Shown: in pieces, positions 9,509-18,468 of the stretch
Layout: every line of letters starts with the position of its first letter
How positions within the stretch are numbered: position 1 is the stretch's first letter
Assembly: GCA_022574555.1 (NCBI GenBank)
Contig: JACZRV010000018.1
Span: forward strand, 1 to 42,627
Length of the DNA stretch: 42,627 nucleotides
DNA from: SAR324 cluster bacterium
Lineage (GTDB): Bacteria > SAR324 > JACQKK01
Direction of reading: 5' to 3'
Made by a program: the position numbers and the translations under genes
The notes under the pieces: model-generated
The model's input: only the letters and a program-made list of their open reading frames with translations
Databases searched by the model: none
Told to the model about the DNA's origin: nothing

Positions 9509-12424
9509 ATGAGATGGGTGCCGGCGTTACCGTCCTTATTGCGCCGCGCAGGCATCATGGGCTCGGCAATAGTGATTTCATGCCTGATCGGCACGATCGC
9601 TCCGGCCCAGGAAAAAATCAGATACCGTTGGGACCGTCAACTTTACGGGACCTTGGAGCAACGCTCGTTGCTGCTCTACAGCGGTTCGGCTTATCACGGC
9701 AAGCTCACCTTCGGTGACCTGGACGGGGACGGCGACGCGGAACTGCTGCTGGGCAAAGCGGATGGCCGCATTAACCTCTACGAAAACCGTGGCTCGGTCG
9801 GTATGGCGGATTGGCGCCTGGTCAAGGAAAACATCGCCGCATACTTCCCCGTGAAAGGCGCAGATGGCGAGACGAGCGTTTTGAAGGAAATCTTCGTGGG
9901 TGGATTTGCCGCGCCCGCTCTGGTGGATATCGATGCCGACGGAGATCAGGATCTGTTCGTCGGCTCCGAAGACGGCCGTCTTTTCTTCTTCCGCAACTTC
10001 GGGAATGCGCATTTGCCTACGTTCGAGTTGGACACGGAGCAATTCGTTTCGCGGCAATTCGGCCGCAATTTGGTGCCCGCCTTTTACGATGTCAATGCGG
10101 ACCGCGCTCCTGATCTCATCATCGGTGCGAAGCGCGTGGGGGGAGAAGTACTCAGTGGCGTTGTCTATCTATTGCTGAACCAGGGGGACCAGAGGCGCGC
10201 CGAATTCTGCGTGAGATTTCCCCTGCCCGATGCGCTGCCCGAAACGCCGCCGCCATGCTTTCCCACGCCGCGAGTGTTGGCCACGATCTCGCGTTCGGCC
10301 GATGCCGCGCCCGCTTTGGCCGACTGGGACGGGGACGGCGATGCCGATCTATTCGTGGGAACGAGCGACGGATCCATCGCCTATTTCGAAAACCGGGGCA
10401 CGCGCTTCGAACCCGCATGGGAGTTGTTGCAACGAAGATTTCTGGCCATCGATTCCGGCGGATTTGCCTCGCCGGCATTTATAGATGTGAATAACGATAA
10501 CAATCCGGACCTAATTGTCGGCACCAGCACCAACGCCGTTTACCTGTATACGAGCAAGGACACACGGAATTTCCTCGATATCTGGCAGGTATCGAATAAC
10601 CTGCTCCGGGTGGGCCGGCTCGGCGGAAGGAAGCAGCGGGTCGTCATTACCTCGGGCGATCTGGACGGTGACGGGGACTATGATCTCATTATCGGCGACC
10701 GCGATGGCAACCTGCTCTGGCTACGGAACACCGGATCCGTCCGCCAGCCCTCGTGGCAGGTCGCCTTGGATGGCCTGTTGCCCGATCCGGCGCGACGAAA
10801 TTCCGCGCCCCATTTGGCCGATCTGGATGGCGATGGGGATTTGGATCTGCTCGTCGGCGACCGCAATGGCAGGCTCACCATGATCCGAAATAAGGGCGAT
10901 GCCAAATCTCCCCGGTGGAGTTTGGAATCCACCAGCTATGGCGGGATCGACGTGGGTTCCAATAGTTCGCCGATCACTATCGACATCGATGGGGACGGAG
11001 ATCTCGATCTCTTCGTGGGCAACAGCAAAGGAAAAATCATCCTTTATATCAATGAAGGAACGACCCAGAAGCCCGACTTCAGGCTCACCGCGACCCGATT
11101 CGGCGATGTCGCGGTGGGTCAGAGTGCGGCACCCAGCTTTTTCGACTGGAACGAGGACGGCCAGCCGGACCTGGTGGTGGGTAATCGGGAAGGCCGTCTG
11201 TTGCTTTCCATCAACCGCAGCGAGCCCGATAGCGGCCTGCCCCGGCGCTGGTTCATTCAAAGTAAATTCTGGGAACGCATTCAGGTGGATCAATACAGCG
11301 CCCCCCATTTTAGCGATTTTAACGGTGACGGGCGTGCCGATCTGCTGATCGGCGATGGTCAGGGCAATATCCGGCTCTTGTACAATCTGGCTATGGAGCG
11401 GATCGGCGCATCTACTGGGGAGGGTGAGGGAGGAGAGGAGGAAGGCGCCCAGCCGGGACCCGAATCCATGGCCTCCGCGGTTACGGCGAATATCCCGGTG
11501 GAAGAGACGCCATTCGCCGTGTTCGAGGAGTCGCAAGACGGCGAAATCCTGGCCCCTTCCGCCACGGCCATTCCCGAAGGTCCGATCCCGCCATCGTTCT
11601 CTTTGCGCGACCGCAGTTATGGGGGTTGGCAATTTGACGGCAAGGCGGTACCCGCCTTTGCCGACCTGGATCAAGATGGCGATTTGGATCTGATAGTCGG
11701 GGTCGCCAAAGGACAGCTGATCTATTTCCGCAACGATGGCGACGCCAAGGAGGCGCGCTGGGAGCACGTCACCGATCACTTCGCCGGCTACGAGGGGGCG
11801 CACCATCCCTCGCCCATATTTGCCGATCTGGATCAAAACGGCCTGATCGATTTGGTGGTGGGAACAGAAGACGGCCGGCTCCACCTATACGAAGGGAAGT
11901 TGGGCGCAAACGGTCTGACTTTTACGCGGAATCCGAATGCTTTATCGATGGTGAAAGTGGGACGGAATGTTGCTCCCGCCGTCGCCGATATCAACGGCGA
12001 TGGACGCCCGGATCTGATATTGGGTGGTTTCAAGGGCAGACTCCTGACCTTTATCGCTGACAAGAACGGGCCCCCCTTTACGTTTACCCTGGACAACAGA
12101 CGCTTTCTCGGATTGGACGTGGGCCTGGGCTCCGCACCTTTTGTGGGAGATCTGGACCGGGACGATACACCCGACTTGCTCATTGGTTCGGATCAAGGAA
12201 ACCTGTTGAATTTTAAAAGAATTCCGCCTAATGTGGGAGACCGCACGGGCTGGGAGCAGGATGACATTTATTTGAAGGGTTTGCAGTTTCCGGCCGGCAC
12301 CACACCCCGCTTGGCCGATATCGATGGAGATGGAGATCAGGATCTGTTCGTCGGTACCGAATCGGGCCGGATCTATTTCTACCGCAACGAGGCCAATCCG
12401 CAGGGAGCGGAAGAGACGGAGTAA
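9509..12424 (+). CDS. Exported FG-GAP/VCBS beta-propeller protein
   Basis: About 971 residues from the ATG at 9509, which places a signal peptide at the N-terminus (RR near residues 12-13, hydrophobic stretch to about 30, cleavage likely after APA). The rest is built from about 15 repeats of 50-70 residues, each with a calcium-binding DxDGDGDxD loop followed by LLVGxxDGxxxYxRN, as in FG-GAP/VCBS integrin-like propellers. Ten repeats are followed by an acidic Gly/Glu/Pro linker of about 75 residues, then five more, suggesting two propellers. Such proteins sit on the cell surface or are secreted and bind ligands or polysaccharide with Ca2+. It is 24 bases upstream of the CARDB-like gene and probably forms an operon with it. 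An ATG at 9404 in frame would add 35 residues. No ligand can be named. Confidence 0.9.
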   Translation: MRWVPALPSLLRRAGIMGSAIVISCLIGTIAPAQEKIRYRWDRQLYGTLEQRSLLLYSGSAYHGKLTFGDLDGDGDAELLLGKADGRINLYENRGSVGMADWRLVKENIAAYFPVKGADGETSVLKEIFVGGFAAPALVDIDADGDQDLFVGSEDGRLFFFRNFGNAHLPTFELDTEQFVSRQFGRNLVPAFYDVNADRAPDLIIGAKRVGGEVLSGVVYLLLNQGDQRRAEFCVRFPLPDALPETPPPCFPTPRVLATISRSADAAPALADWDGDGDADLFVGTSDGSIAYFENRGTRFEPAWELLQRRFLAIDSGGFASPAFIDVNNDNNPDLIVGTSTNAVYLYTSKDTRNFLDIWQVSNNLLRVGRLGGRKQRVVITSGDLDGDGDYDLIIGDRDGNLLWLRNTGSVRQPSWQVALDGLLPDPARRNSAPHLADLDGDGDLDLLVGDRNGRLTMIRNKGDAKSPRWSLESTSYGGIDVGSNSSPITIDIDGDGDLDLFVGNSKGKIILYINEGTTQKPDFRLTATRFGDVAVGQSAAPSFFDWNEDGQPDLVVGNREGRLLLSINRSEPDSGLPRRWFIQSKFWERIQVDQYSAPHFSDFNGDGRADLLIGDGQGNIRLLYNLAMERIGASTGEGEGGEEEGAQPGPESMASAVTANIPVEETPFAVFEESQDGEILAPSATAIPEGPIPPSFSLRDRSYGGWQFDGKAVPAFADLDQDGDLDLIVGVAKGQLIYFRNDGDAKEARWEHVTDHFAGYEGAHHPSPIFADLDQNGLIDLVVGTEDGRLHLYEGKLGANGLTFTRNPNALSMVKVGRNVAPAVADINGDGRPDLILGGFKGRLLTFIADKNGPPFTFTLDNRRFLGLDVGLGSAPFVGDLDRDDTPDLLIGSDQGNLLNFKRIPPNVGDRTGWEQDDIYLKGLQFPAGTTPRLADIDGDGDQDLFVGTESGRIYFYRNEANPQGAEETE

Positions 12425-12448
12425 TCAGGCAATCACGGAGGATGCGCC

Positions 12449-13741
12449 ATGAGGGCTGGACGGCTTGCGCACGCCCTGCCGCTACTGGTGGGGCTGTTGC
12501 TGGGAGGAGGATGGCCGCCTTTTGTGTGCGAGGCCGCCCATCCCCTGGTGATCACCATGATGGTGCTTGGTGAACCGGAATTGGAGCAGGGCGATGAGCA
12601 GATCGTACAAGTCACCGTTCGCAATACGACGAGTAAACCCGCGGCCATCGGGCTGAGAGTATTGATCCGCGACGAAAACGGACGTACCGTCGGTTCGCGG
12701 GCACAAAAATCGATCACCATCGCCCCCTACGATGAGCAACGGGCCTATTTCAGCGTCAAGCCCCCGCGGCGCACCGGCGCATACGAGGCCTACGTCGAGA
12801 GATTTTCTGCGGACTTCAAGCGCCGTCTGCCGGTGGAGGAACCGCCGTTCTACGCGGCATTCGACGTGGGCCGCCCCGCGCCCCGCCGTCCTCCGCCGTC
12901 CAAGACGCAAGCCGCGGCGAAAGAACCCGATACCGGTCCTCCCGATTTCAGGCCGCCTGCGGGTCTGGATTTCGAGGCTGCGGATTTGGTATGGGAAAAC
13001 TTCAATGTTTCTCCCTCCAATCTTCTGGTGGGAGATACGGGCCTGATCCGGGCCGAGCTGCGCAACATCGGTGGCGATATCGCCCGGGAAATCGCGGTGC
13101 ACATCGCGTACTTCAACACACGCATCCCCAATCGGCGTAGCCCGATTACGGACGCACGAATAGCCGCGCTGGCCCCGGGGGAGAAATTAGAGATGGAGTT
13201 CGAGTTCGGCTTTCCGGACGATGCCCTGCTGGGCGATTATAAAGTAATATTGGATGCTTTCCTGGGGTCCGATGCCCAGGATGCCGACAGGACGAACAAT
13301 CAGCTCATCTCCGAGCAGGTGGTCAAATTGAGCACGATCCGCCTCGTTTTCCCCGATGCGGGCTACAAGTTCGAGGAGGCGGGGCTCTTCCTGTTCCGGT
13401 GGGAGAGCAAGAAATACCAGGAATTCAAAGTACAAATTGGGGTGGAATCCAATTTCGATGATGCCGAACTGTTCTTTGATATCCCCCAGGGTTCCAAGTG
13501 GACCAAGGATCAGGAAATCGTACCGCTGCCCGGTGAGTTGCCGGGTATGGCCAGGGGGTTGATGCTCAGGGAGGAAACGGGCACCGTCTATTGGCGGGTG
13601 TTGGGCCGCTCATCGGAAGAAGAACGAACCGGCTACTCCTCGGTGCAGTCGTTCACCATCGATCTGGAGCAGACCGAGCCCCCGCCGGATGAAACCGAGG
13701 CGCCCCAAGAACTGCTCCCGGAACCCGCGGACCGCACCTGA
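12449..13741 (+). CDS. Exported CARDB-like protein
   Basis: A 430-residue protein with a signal peptide (hydrophobic residues about 9-22, cleavage near CEAA) and a good GGAGG Shine-Dalgarno sequence before the ATG. Residues about 30-125 and 165-290 look like immunoglobulin-type CARDB/NEW3 domains, the second with the typical GDTGLIRAELRNIGG, ALAPGEKLEMEFEF and DADRTNNQ segments. A Pro-rich linker separates them. The C-terminal 130 residues contain a fibronectin-III-like piece (LFLFRWESKKYQEFKVQIG, GTVYWRVLG). The tail is Pro/Glu-rich. Such domains mediate adhesion or assembly outside the cell. Its neighbour and probable partner is the VCBS protein. The stop codon lies within a tandem repeat (13739-13775). 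Confidence 0.85.
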   Translation: MRAGRLAHALPLLVGLLLGGGWPPFVCEAAHPLVITMMVLGEPELEQGDEQIVQVTVRNTTSKPAAIGLRVLIRDENGRTVGSRAQKSITIAPYDEQRAYFSVKPPRRTGAYEAYVERFSADFKRRLPVEEPPFYAAFDVGRPAPRRPPPSKTQAAAKEPDTGPPDFRPPAGLDFEAADLVWENFNVSPSNLLVGDTGLIRAELRNIGGDIAREIAVHIAYFNTRIPNRRSPITDARIAALAPGEKLEMEFEFGFPDDALLGDYKVILDAFLGSDAQDADRTNNQLISEQVVKLSTIRLVFPDAGYKFEEAGLFLFRWESKKYQEFKVQIGVESNFDDAELFFDIPQGSKWTKDQEIVPLPGELPGMARGLMLREETGTVYWRVLGRSSEEERTGYSSVQSFTIDLEQTEPPPDETEAPQELLPEPADRT

Positions 13742-13775
13742 CTCATCAGCTTGACTCATCAGCTTGACTCATCAG
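13739..13775. repeat. Tandem repeat, 13 nt x ~3, across a stop codon
   Basis: TGACTCATCAGCT occurs twice and is followed by an 11-base third copy. The first copy includes the TGA stop of the CARDB-like gene. Confidence 0.9.
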
Positions 13776-14060
13776 AACGTCTTGCCAGGCCCCGGGCGGC
13801 ACCAGGGTTACGCAGCCACGGACCTTCGGCCGCGATGGCCATCCACCATGCTCGGCTGCCGCAGGCCCCACCGGCGGGCCTTTCCGGCCCCCGAAACCCT
13901 GTCCCCATTGGGTGCGGCTGGAACGAGTGCCGGAACACGTGCTATCATGGCCGGGACGACGGATCTCGAACGATGATCGGCGAAGATTCGAAAGCCGTGC
14001 GCATCTGACCCACTTGGCCGCCTGCTGATTAGGGTGCGGCGCCAATTTTGGAGACTTGGC
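13742..14060 (+). other. Intergenic region before gap
   Basis: About 320 bases with no supportable gene. It starts with the rest of the 13-nt tandem repeat, contains a GC-rich possible hairpin (GGCGGGCC ... GGCCCCCG, about 13874-13896) that could end transcription of the VCBS/CARDB operon, and must include the gap promoter, which I cannot place. Confidence 0.3.
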
Positions 14061-15056
14061 ATGAAAATCGGTATCAACGGTTTCGGGCGAATTGGACGAA
14101 ACATCCTCCGGGCCGCGAGAGGGAATCAAGATTTTGACGTGGCCGTGATCAACGACATCACAGACGCGCAGACGTTGGCTCATCTGTTCAAGTACGATTC
14201 GACCTACGGCCAATACCCGGGGGAGGTAGAAGCGGCCAATGGCAATTTGATCGTCGACGGCAAGACCATCCCCGTGACTTGCGAGACCGAACCCACCAAG
14301 CTCGATTTCGCCGAGCGCGGAGTGGAAGTAGCCATAGAGGCCAGCGGCCGATTCAATACCGCCGAATACGGGGGACACTACCTGGAATCAGGCGTGAAGA
14401 AAGTGCTGTATTCAGCCCCCGCCAAGGGCGACGGAATCTTCACGATGGTATTGGGGGTCAACTCGGATAAATACGACAAGAATCGCCACCATTTGGTTTC
14501 CAACGCCTCTTGCACCACCAATTGTCTGGCGCCGGTGGTCAAAGTGCTGCACGAGAAGTTCGGGATACAACACGGCGTGATGAACACCATCCATGCGTAC
14601 ACCAACGACCAGCGCATATTGGATCAGCCCCATTCGGATCTGCGCCGGGCGCGCGCCGCGGGGCTATCCATGATTCCCACGAGCACCGGTGCCGCCAAGG
14701 CCATCGGGCTTGTCATGCCCGAGTTGCAGGGCCGGTTGGACGGCTTTTCCATCCGGGTCCCCACCCCTACCGTATCCATTGTCGATCTCACCGTGACCCT
14801 GGACAAATCCACCAGCGTGGAAGCGGTCAACGCCGCCTTGCGCGAAGCAGCGGAATCGGGACCGTTGAAAGGCATCCTGGGGTATTCCGAGGAGCCACTC
14901 GTGTCCATGGATTACAAGGGAGATCCCCGCTCCGCGGTGGTGGACGCATTGTCCACCATCGTCGCCGGCGGAAATCTGGTCAAGCTGCTTTCCTGGTATG
15001 ACAACGAGTGGGGATTTTCCAACCGCATGGTCGAGGTGGCCACACTGCTGATGTAA
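14061..15056 (+). CDS. gap: Glyceraldehyde-3-phosphate dehydrogenase, type I
   Basis: Catalyses NAD-dependent phosphorylating oxidation of glyceraldehyde-3-phosphate in glycolysis/gluconeogenesis. Counting from the ATG at 14061 (GGAG eight bases upstream), the 331-residue protein has the NAD-binding KIGINGFGRIGRN start, Asp32 in INDITD consistent with NAD preference, the active-site Cys151 in SNASCTTNCLAP and His178 in HAYTNDQ. The S-loop and phosphate-binding segments (PTSTGAAKAIG, GFSIRVPTPTVS) are intact. An in-frame ATG at 14034 would add nine unlikely residues. It is convergent with rimI-pgk on the opposite strand, an inversion of the common gap-pgk operon. Confidence 0.97.
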   Translation: MKIGINGFGRIGRNILRAARGNQDFDVAVINDITDAQTLAHLFKYDSTYGQYPGEVEAANGNLIVDGKTIPVTCETEPTKLDFAERGVEVAIEASGRFNTAEYGGHYLESGVKKVLYSAPAKGDGIFTMVLGVNSDKYDKNRHHLVSNASCTTNCLAPVVKVLHEKFGIQHGVMNTIHAYTNDQRILDQPHSDLRRARAAGLSMIPTSTGAAKAIGLVMPELQGRLDGFSIRVPTPTVSIVDLTVTLDKSTSVEAVNAALREAAESGPLKGILGYSEEPLVSMDYKGDPRSAVVDALSTIVAGGNLVKLLSWYDNEWGFSNRMVEVATLLM

Positions 15057-15119
15057 TCCTGCATGTAACGGATGGGGAGCCGGCGCGATCTTTCACTGAA
15101 TGACAGGCGTGTAGATCCA

Positions 15120-15145
15120 CTGGGACACACCCCTGGGACACAGAA
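15120..15145. repeat. Tandem repeat, 13 nt x 2 (partial)
   Basis: CTGGGACACACCC is followed directly by CTGGGACACAGAA, in the non-coding gap between gap and rimI. A second looser pair follows (ACTAAAAAAGACACC then ATTAAAAAAGAGCCG, about 15154-15183). Confidence 0.7.
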
Positions 15146-15313
15146 GCGCGCGCCACTAAAAAAGACACCATTAAAAAAGAGCCGATCCGCGGAAATGATC
15201 CAGGTCGGGCGGCGGGTGCAAGGCCAACAATGCTGATTCGCCCATGATCTGGCCATTCAGTGCATGTTCGGATCAACCCGATCGACGCGCGGCCGCAAAC
15301 CTCCGGCGGCCGC

Positions 15314-15967
15314 TCAGATACCGCTGCCGATACCGTACTTGGGCGGGGGGAATTCCGTGCCGGTGAGGGAATTTTCCAAAACTGCGGCCGGCTGCTTTCC
15401 GAGCGCCATTTCCATATTGTAGGCGTCTTCGCCGTTGGTGTAATATCCCCTGAGCAACCGGCGGGCGCGGAAGCCGTAGGCCTCGTACAACGTCTGGGCT
15501 CCTTTGTTGGCGACGTTGACTTGCAGGGTGAGGCTGGTGTGACCGGCGCGGCGGGAGCGTTGCATCCAGTCGTCGAGCATACGCCGGCCATAGCCCTGGC
15601 GCCGACGGGAACGGTCCACAACGACGTTGTCCAGATTGCCTCGCCGCTGAATCCCATGGGCAATGTAGAACCCCAGCAGGCCTTGCTCGTCCGACCCGAT
15701 CACTCTGACGTCGTAGCGCATATTGTAGATGGCTCCGCGGATCAATTCGCGGCTCCAGGGCGTATTGAAGGACTCCTGCTCAATCCGGTCCATTTCAGAC
15801 AGATCGTGAAGGTTCGCGGGGCGAATAGGACAAATCATCTCCTTTGCGATTGGCCGCATGTCGCTGCCTAAATCGCCGCCTATGTCGCTGCCTATGTCAT
15901 CGCCTATCGAGGCGAACCGGGAGTTATTCCGCTCAACCGATTCAATTTTTAGGGTCCGGACACTCAT
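15314..15967 (-). CDS. rimI: GNAT acetyltransferase, RimI-like (ribosomal protein S18 alanine N-acetyltransferase)
   Basis: The GNAT domain starts at CPIRPANLHDLSEMDRIEQESF and includes the acetyl-CoA-binding loop SRRRQGYGRRML and the motif-B segment TLYEAYGFRARRLLRGYY, as in RimI. RimI acetylates the N-terminus of ribosomal protein S18; related GNATs act on other proteins. The start is uncertain. The ATG at 15967 is five bases after the pgk stop and suggests translational coupling, giving 217 residues, longer than the usual 150-160. ATGs at 15859 or 15838 would give 181 or 174. The extra N-terminus contains the repeat IGDDIGSDIGGDLGSD encoded by the 12-nt tandem repeat at 15858-15905. A Pro-rich C-terminal tail is also unusual. 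Confidence 0.85.
   Translation of the reverse strand: MSVRTLKIESVERNNSRFASIGDDIGSDIGGDLGSDMRPIAKEMICPIRPANLHDLSEMDRIEQESFNTPWSRELIRGAIYNMRYDVRVIGSDEQGLLGFYIAHGIQRRGNLDNVVVDRSRRRQGYGRRMLDDWMQRSRRAGHTSLTLQVNVANKGAQTLYEAYGFRARRLLRGYYTNGEDAYNMEMALGKQPAAVLENSLTGTEFPPPKYGIGSGI
15858..15905. repeat. Tandem repeat, 12 nt x 4
   Basis: Units ATGTCGCTGCCT, AAATCGCCGCCT, ATGTCGCTGCCT and ATGTCATCGCCT are adjacent. On the minus strand they encode four repeats of a DIGS/G tetrapeptide in the possible N-terminal extension of RimI. Confidence 0.85.
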
Positions 15968-15972
15968 TGGCC

Positions 15973-17157
15973 TTATACCTGGGTCAGCGCCGCAATACCT
16001 GGCAGGATTTTGCCCTGCAAGAATTCCAGAGACGCGCCTCCACCGGTGGATATGTGGTCGATCCGATCGGCCACGCCAGCCTGGTTTACCGCCGCCACCG
16101 AGTCGCCTCCGCCCACGATGGAGAGAGCCTCCGATGCGGCCACTGCCCGCGCCACTGAAAATGTGCCCGTCTGATAGGCGGGTAACTCGAACACGCCCAT
16201 GGGACCGTTCCAGACGATCATGCGCGCCTGGGCAATGACTGCTTTGTATTGTGCCACGGTCTCCGGTCCGATATCCAGCCCCATTCGCCCGGGGGGGATG
16301 TCCGCTCCCGCGCACGGCTCCGGCGGTGCTTGGGACTTCAGATCCTCTCCAACGACGTGATCCACCGGCAGCAGCAACCTTTTACCCCGTTCCGCGGCGG
16401 TATCCATTAGTTCCCGGGCCAGGAGAAGATGGGGTTCATCGACCAGCGACGTGCCCACCTCGTGCCCCCGCGCCTTGAGGAACGTATAAGCCATGGCCCC
16501 GCCGATGAGCAGCGAATCGGCTCGCGCGAGCAGCGAACGGATCACGGGAATCTTATCGCCCACCTTGGCCCCACCCAGAATCGCCACATAGGGCGACTTT
16601 GGCCGCTCCAAGGCCATACCGAGGAATTCCAGCTCCTTCGCGATAAGAAACCCGCACGCGGCCCGCCGAAAAAGCGCCGCGACGCCCACGGTCGAGGCGT
16701 GGGCGCGATGAACCGTACCGAAGGCATCCGATACATATCCGTCGGCCAGAGCCGCCAGCTGACGGGCAAATTGCGGGTCGTTTTTTTCCTCGCCCGGATG
16801 AAACCGTAAATTCTCCAGCAACGCCACGCCGCCGGGCCCTAATGCATCCACGACCCGCCGCGTTTCAGTACCAATCACCTCCGGCGAAAATGCCACCGGC
16901 TGCCCGAGCAAGGCCGCCAGTCGTTCGGCAACCGGCGCCAAAGATAGATCGGGGTTGGGACGTCCCTTGGGACGTCCCAAGTGAGAGACGATTACGAGAT
17001 GCGCGCCCGTGCCAACCAGATGGCGCAGGGTGGGCAGTGCGGCCCGAATGCGGGTGTCGTCGGCGATTCGCCCGTCGTCTATGGGCACGTTGAAATCGAC
17101 CCGTACCAATATCCGCTTGCCGGCGGTCTCCAGCTGATCGACGGTCAGGATAGCCAT
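15973..17157 (-). CDS. pgk: Phosphoglycerate kinase
   Basis: Transfers phosphate between 1,3-bisphosphoglycerate and ADP. The 394-residue product shows the substrate signature RILVRVDFNVPID near the N-terminus, HLGRPKGRPNPDLSLAPVA, and the nucleotide-binding GGAKVGDKI and the C-terminal GGGDSVAAVNQAG and ISTGGGASLEFLQGK motifs. Length and order fit the family. The product consumes the 1,3-bisphosphoglycerate made by the gap enzyme encoded convergently nearby. rimI follows five bases downstream. The promoter lies in the 155-base divergent region shared with the GntR regulator, so regulation by that protein is plausible but not shown. Confidence 0.97.
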   Translation of the reverse strand: MAILTVDQLETAGKRILVRVDFNVPIDDGRIADDTRIRAALPTLRHLVGTGAHLVIVSHLGRPKGRPNPDLSLAPVAERLAALLGQPVAFSPEVIGTETRRVVDALGPGGVALLENLRFHPGEEKNDPQFARQLAALADGYVSDAFGTVHRAHASTVGVAALFRRAACGFLIAKELEFLGMALERPKSPYVAILGGAKVGDKIPVIRSLLARADSLLIGGAMAYTFLKARGHEVGTSLVDEPHLLLARELMDTAAERGKRLLLPVDHVVGEDLKSQAPPEPCAGADIPPGRMGLDIGPETVAQYKAVIAQARMIVWNGPMGVFELPAYQTGTFSVARAVAASEALSIVGGGDSVAAVNQAGVADRIDHISTGGGASLEFLQGKILPGIAALTQV

Positions 17158-17252
17158 TCACACCGCTCGGGTGCGGTAAAGGATTCGGGGCACTGCCATT
17201 TTGCAACCCGGTTAATAAACGTTACTCTGAATAAAATGCACAATCTGTAACA

Positions 17253-17263
17253 TGAGTCACTCA
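17253..17263. promoter_or_regulatory. Palindrome in the pgk-GntR divergent promoter region
   Basis: TGAGTCACTCA is a perfect 11-base palindrome in the 155 bases between the divergent pgk and GntR genes. It has the symmetry expected of a dimeric regulator's operator. Binding by the adjacent GntR protein is only a guess. Confidence 0.35.
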
Positions 17264-17312
17264 GTAAATTCGTGCGTGTACCGTGAATGAAAATTATGGG
17301 TAGCGATCCGAA

Positions 17313-18404
17313 ATGACCAAAAAATCGGGAACAGCGTCTAAACGCAATTTGTTTGCCGTGGCCCCGGGCAAAACGGCTCCGGCAGAAAATACGGTGCCAT
17401 TGGAACAGGTGAGTGAAAACGGAAACGCCTGGAACGGCGAACCTGGGCCCCGCCACGCGCCACAATTGCTCATCAACAAGCAGTCCGCCGTGCCGCTCCA
17501 CGTGCAACTCAAGGAGCAAGTGCGTTACGCGATCATGAGCGGATTCTACGAAGCGGGCAGTCCCCTGCCTTCCATCCGGGAATTGACCGCACAACTGGGA
17601 ATCCACCGCAATACGGTGCATCGGGTCTATCTCGAATTGCAGGCGACCGGGCTTCTGGTTTCCCGTCCAGGGAAGGGTGTCTTTGTCAGCGAATCCTTTT
17701 CCGAAACGATTTCCGCGAAGGAGATCAACGCGATCGAGGAATTGACCGACCGCTTTTTCGTCGACGCCAACGCGATCGGTGTGAACCCCATCACCCTGGC
17801 CGGATTGCTGAATCAGCGCGCTCCCGCTTTCGATTCCCGCCATCCAACGGTGGGATTCGTGGAGTGCACCGCCCATCAAAGCTCCGAGTTCGCCCGTGGC
17901 TTGGCCGATCAATTCGGGGTCAGCGTGCAACAGATTTTGCTGGATGATTTGCGCAACGCGACGGAGGTCGCATCATCCACACTGAAACACCTTGTGACCA
18001 GTCTGTTCCATTATGACGAGGTGCGGGAAACCGTGGTGGAATTCGACATACGGGTACACCCGGTGACCTACGATCTCCATCCCGCGACACGAAAGCTGCT
18101 GAGAGAGCTGCCCCCTGATTGCCGGCTGGGATTCGTCTGTCAGGACGCCAACACCGAGGAAGTGATGGGCGCGGAAATCACGGAACGTGTCCCCGCAGGG
18201 GTGTTGCTCGGTTGCGCCAACCTGGAGTCTCCCCAACTGGCCCTGGATTTGATCAGCAAAGTCAACACGGTGATCCTTACCGAAGCCGCCAGCGCGTTTT
18301 GTATCGAGAACTGCTCTCCGAATCACGAGTTATTGGAGTTGCACTTCGCCCTCAACCCCACATCGGTAGAAAAGGTGGGTAAAATCATCACTTACCGGCC
18401 TTAA
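17313..18404 (+). CDS. GntR-family transcriptional regulator with unassigned C-terminal domain
   Basis: A 363-residue protein. Residues about 55-128 form a GntR winged helix-turn-helix (VPLHVQLKEQVRYAIMSG, LPSIRELTAQLGIHRNTVHRVY, GLLVSRPGKGVFV), closest in style to the YtrA/HutC-type N-terminus. The first 50 residues are a low-complexity extension. Residues about 130-360 do not look like the FCD, UTRA or aminotransferase domains usually paired with GntR. Segments such as PTVGFVECTAHQSSEFARGLADQFGV and VPAGVLLGCANLESPQLALDLI suggest an alpha/beta sensor fold similar to periplasmic-binding-protein-like regulators. It is divergent from pgk and convergent with fliI, so it may control carbon genes. 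No ligand is evident. Confidence 0.85.
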   Translation: MTKKSGTASKRNLFAVAPGKTAPAENTVPLEQVSENGNAWNGEPGPRHAPQLLINKQSAVPLHVQLKEQVRYAIMSGFYEAGSPLPSIRELTAQLGIHRNTVHRVYLELQATGLLVSRPGKGVFVSESFSETISAKEINAIEELTDRFFVDANAIGVNPITLAGLLNQRAPAFDSRHPTVGFVECTAHQSSEFARGLADQFGVSVQQILLDDLRNATEVASSTLKHLVTSLFHYDEVRETVVEFDIRVHPVTYDLHPATRKLLRELPPDCRLGFVCQDANTEEVMGAEITERVPAGVLLGCANLESPQLALDLISKVNTVILTEAASAFCIENCSPNHELLELHFALNPTSVEKVGKIITYRP

Positions 18405-18468
18405 TCAGCCCGGCAGCAAATAAAAAATAAGCGCCGAAGGATACTTCCCTTCTTGGATGCCAAGGCGG

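Noticed and set aside
10721..11884. 387-codon frame antisense to the VCBS gene
   Set aside because: It arises from the periodic DxDGDGD-coding repeats on the opposite strand and has no protein family features.
13746..14378. 210-codon minus-strand frame over the gap promoter
   Set aside because: It runs antisense into gap and is a composition artefact of GC-rich sequence.
16966..16980. GGGACGTCCC repeats in pgk as another tandem duplication
   Set aside because: They encode the conserved GRPKGRP segment of phosphoglycerate kinase and are family-typical.
18415..18450. Intrinsic terminator between GntR and fliI
   Set aside because: Only a weak GAAGG/CCTTC stem near an A/T-rich run on the minus strand; stem too short and spacing to the U-rich part too long to call.
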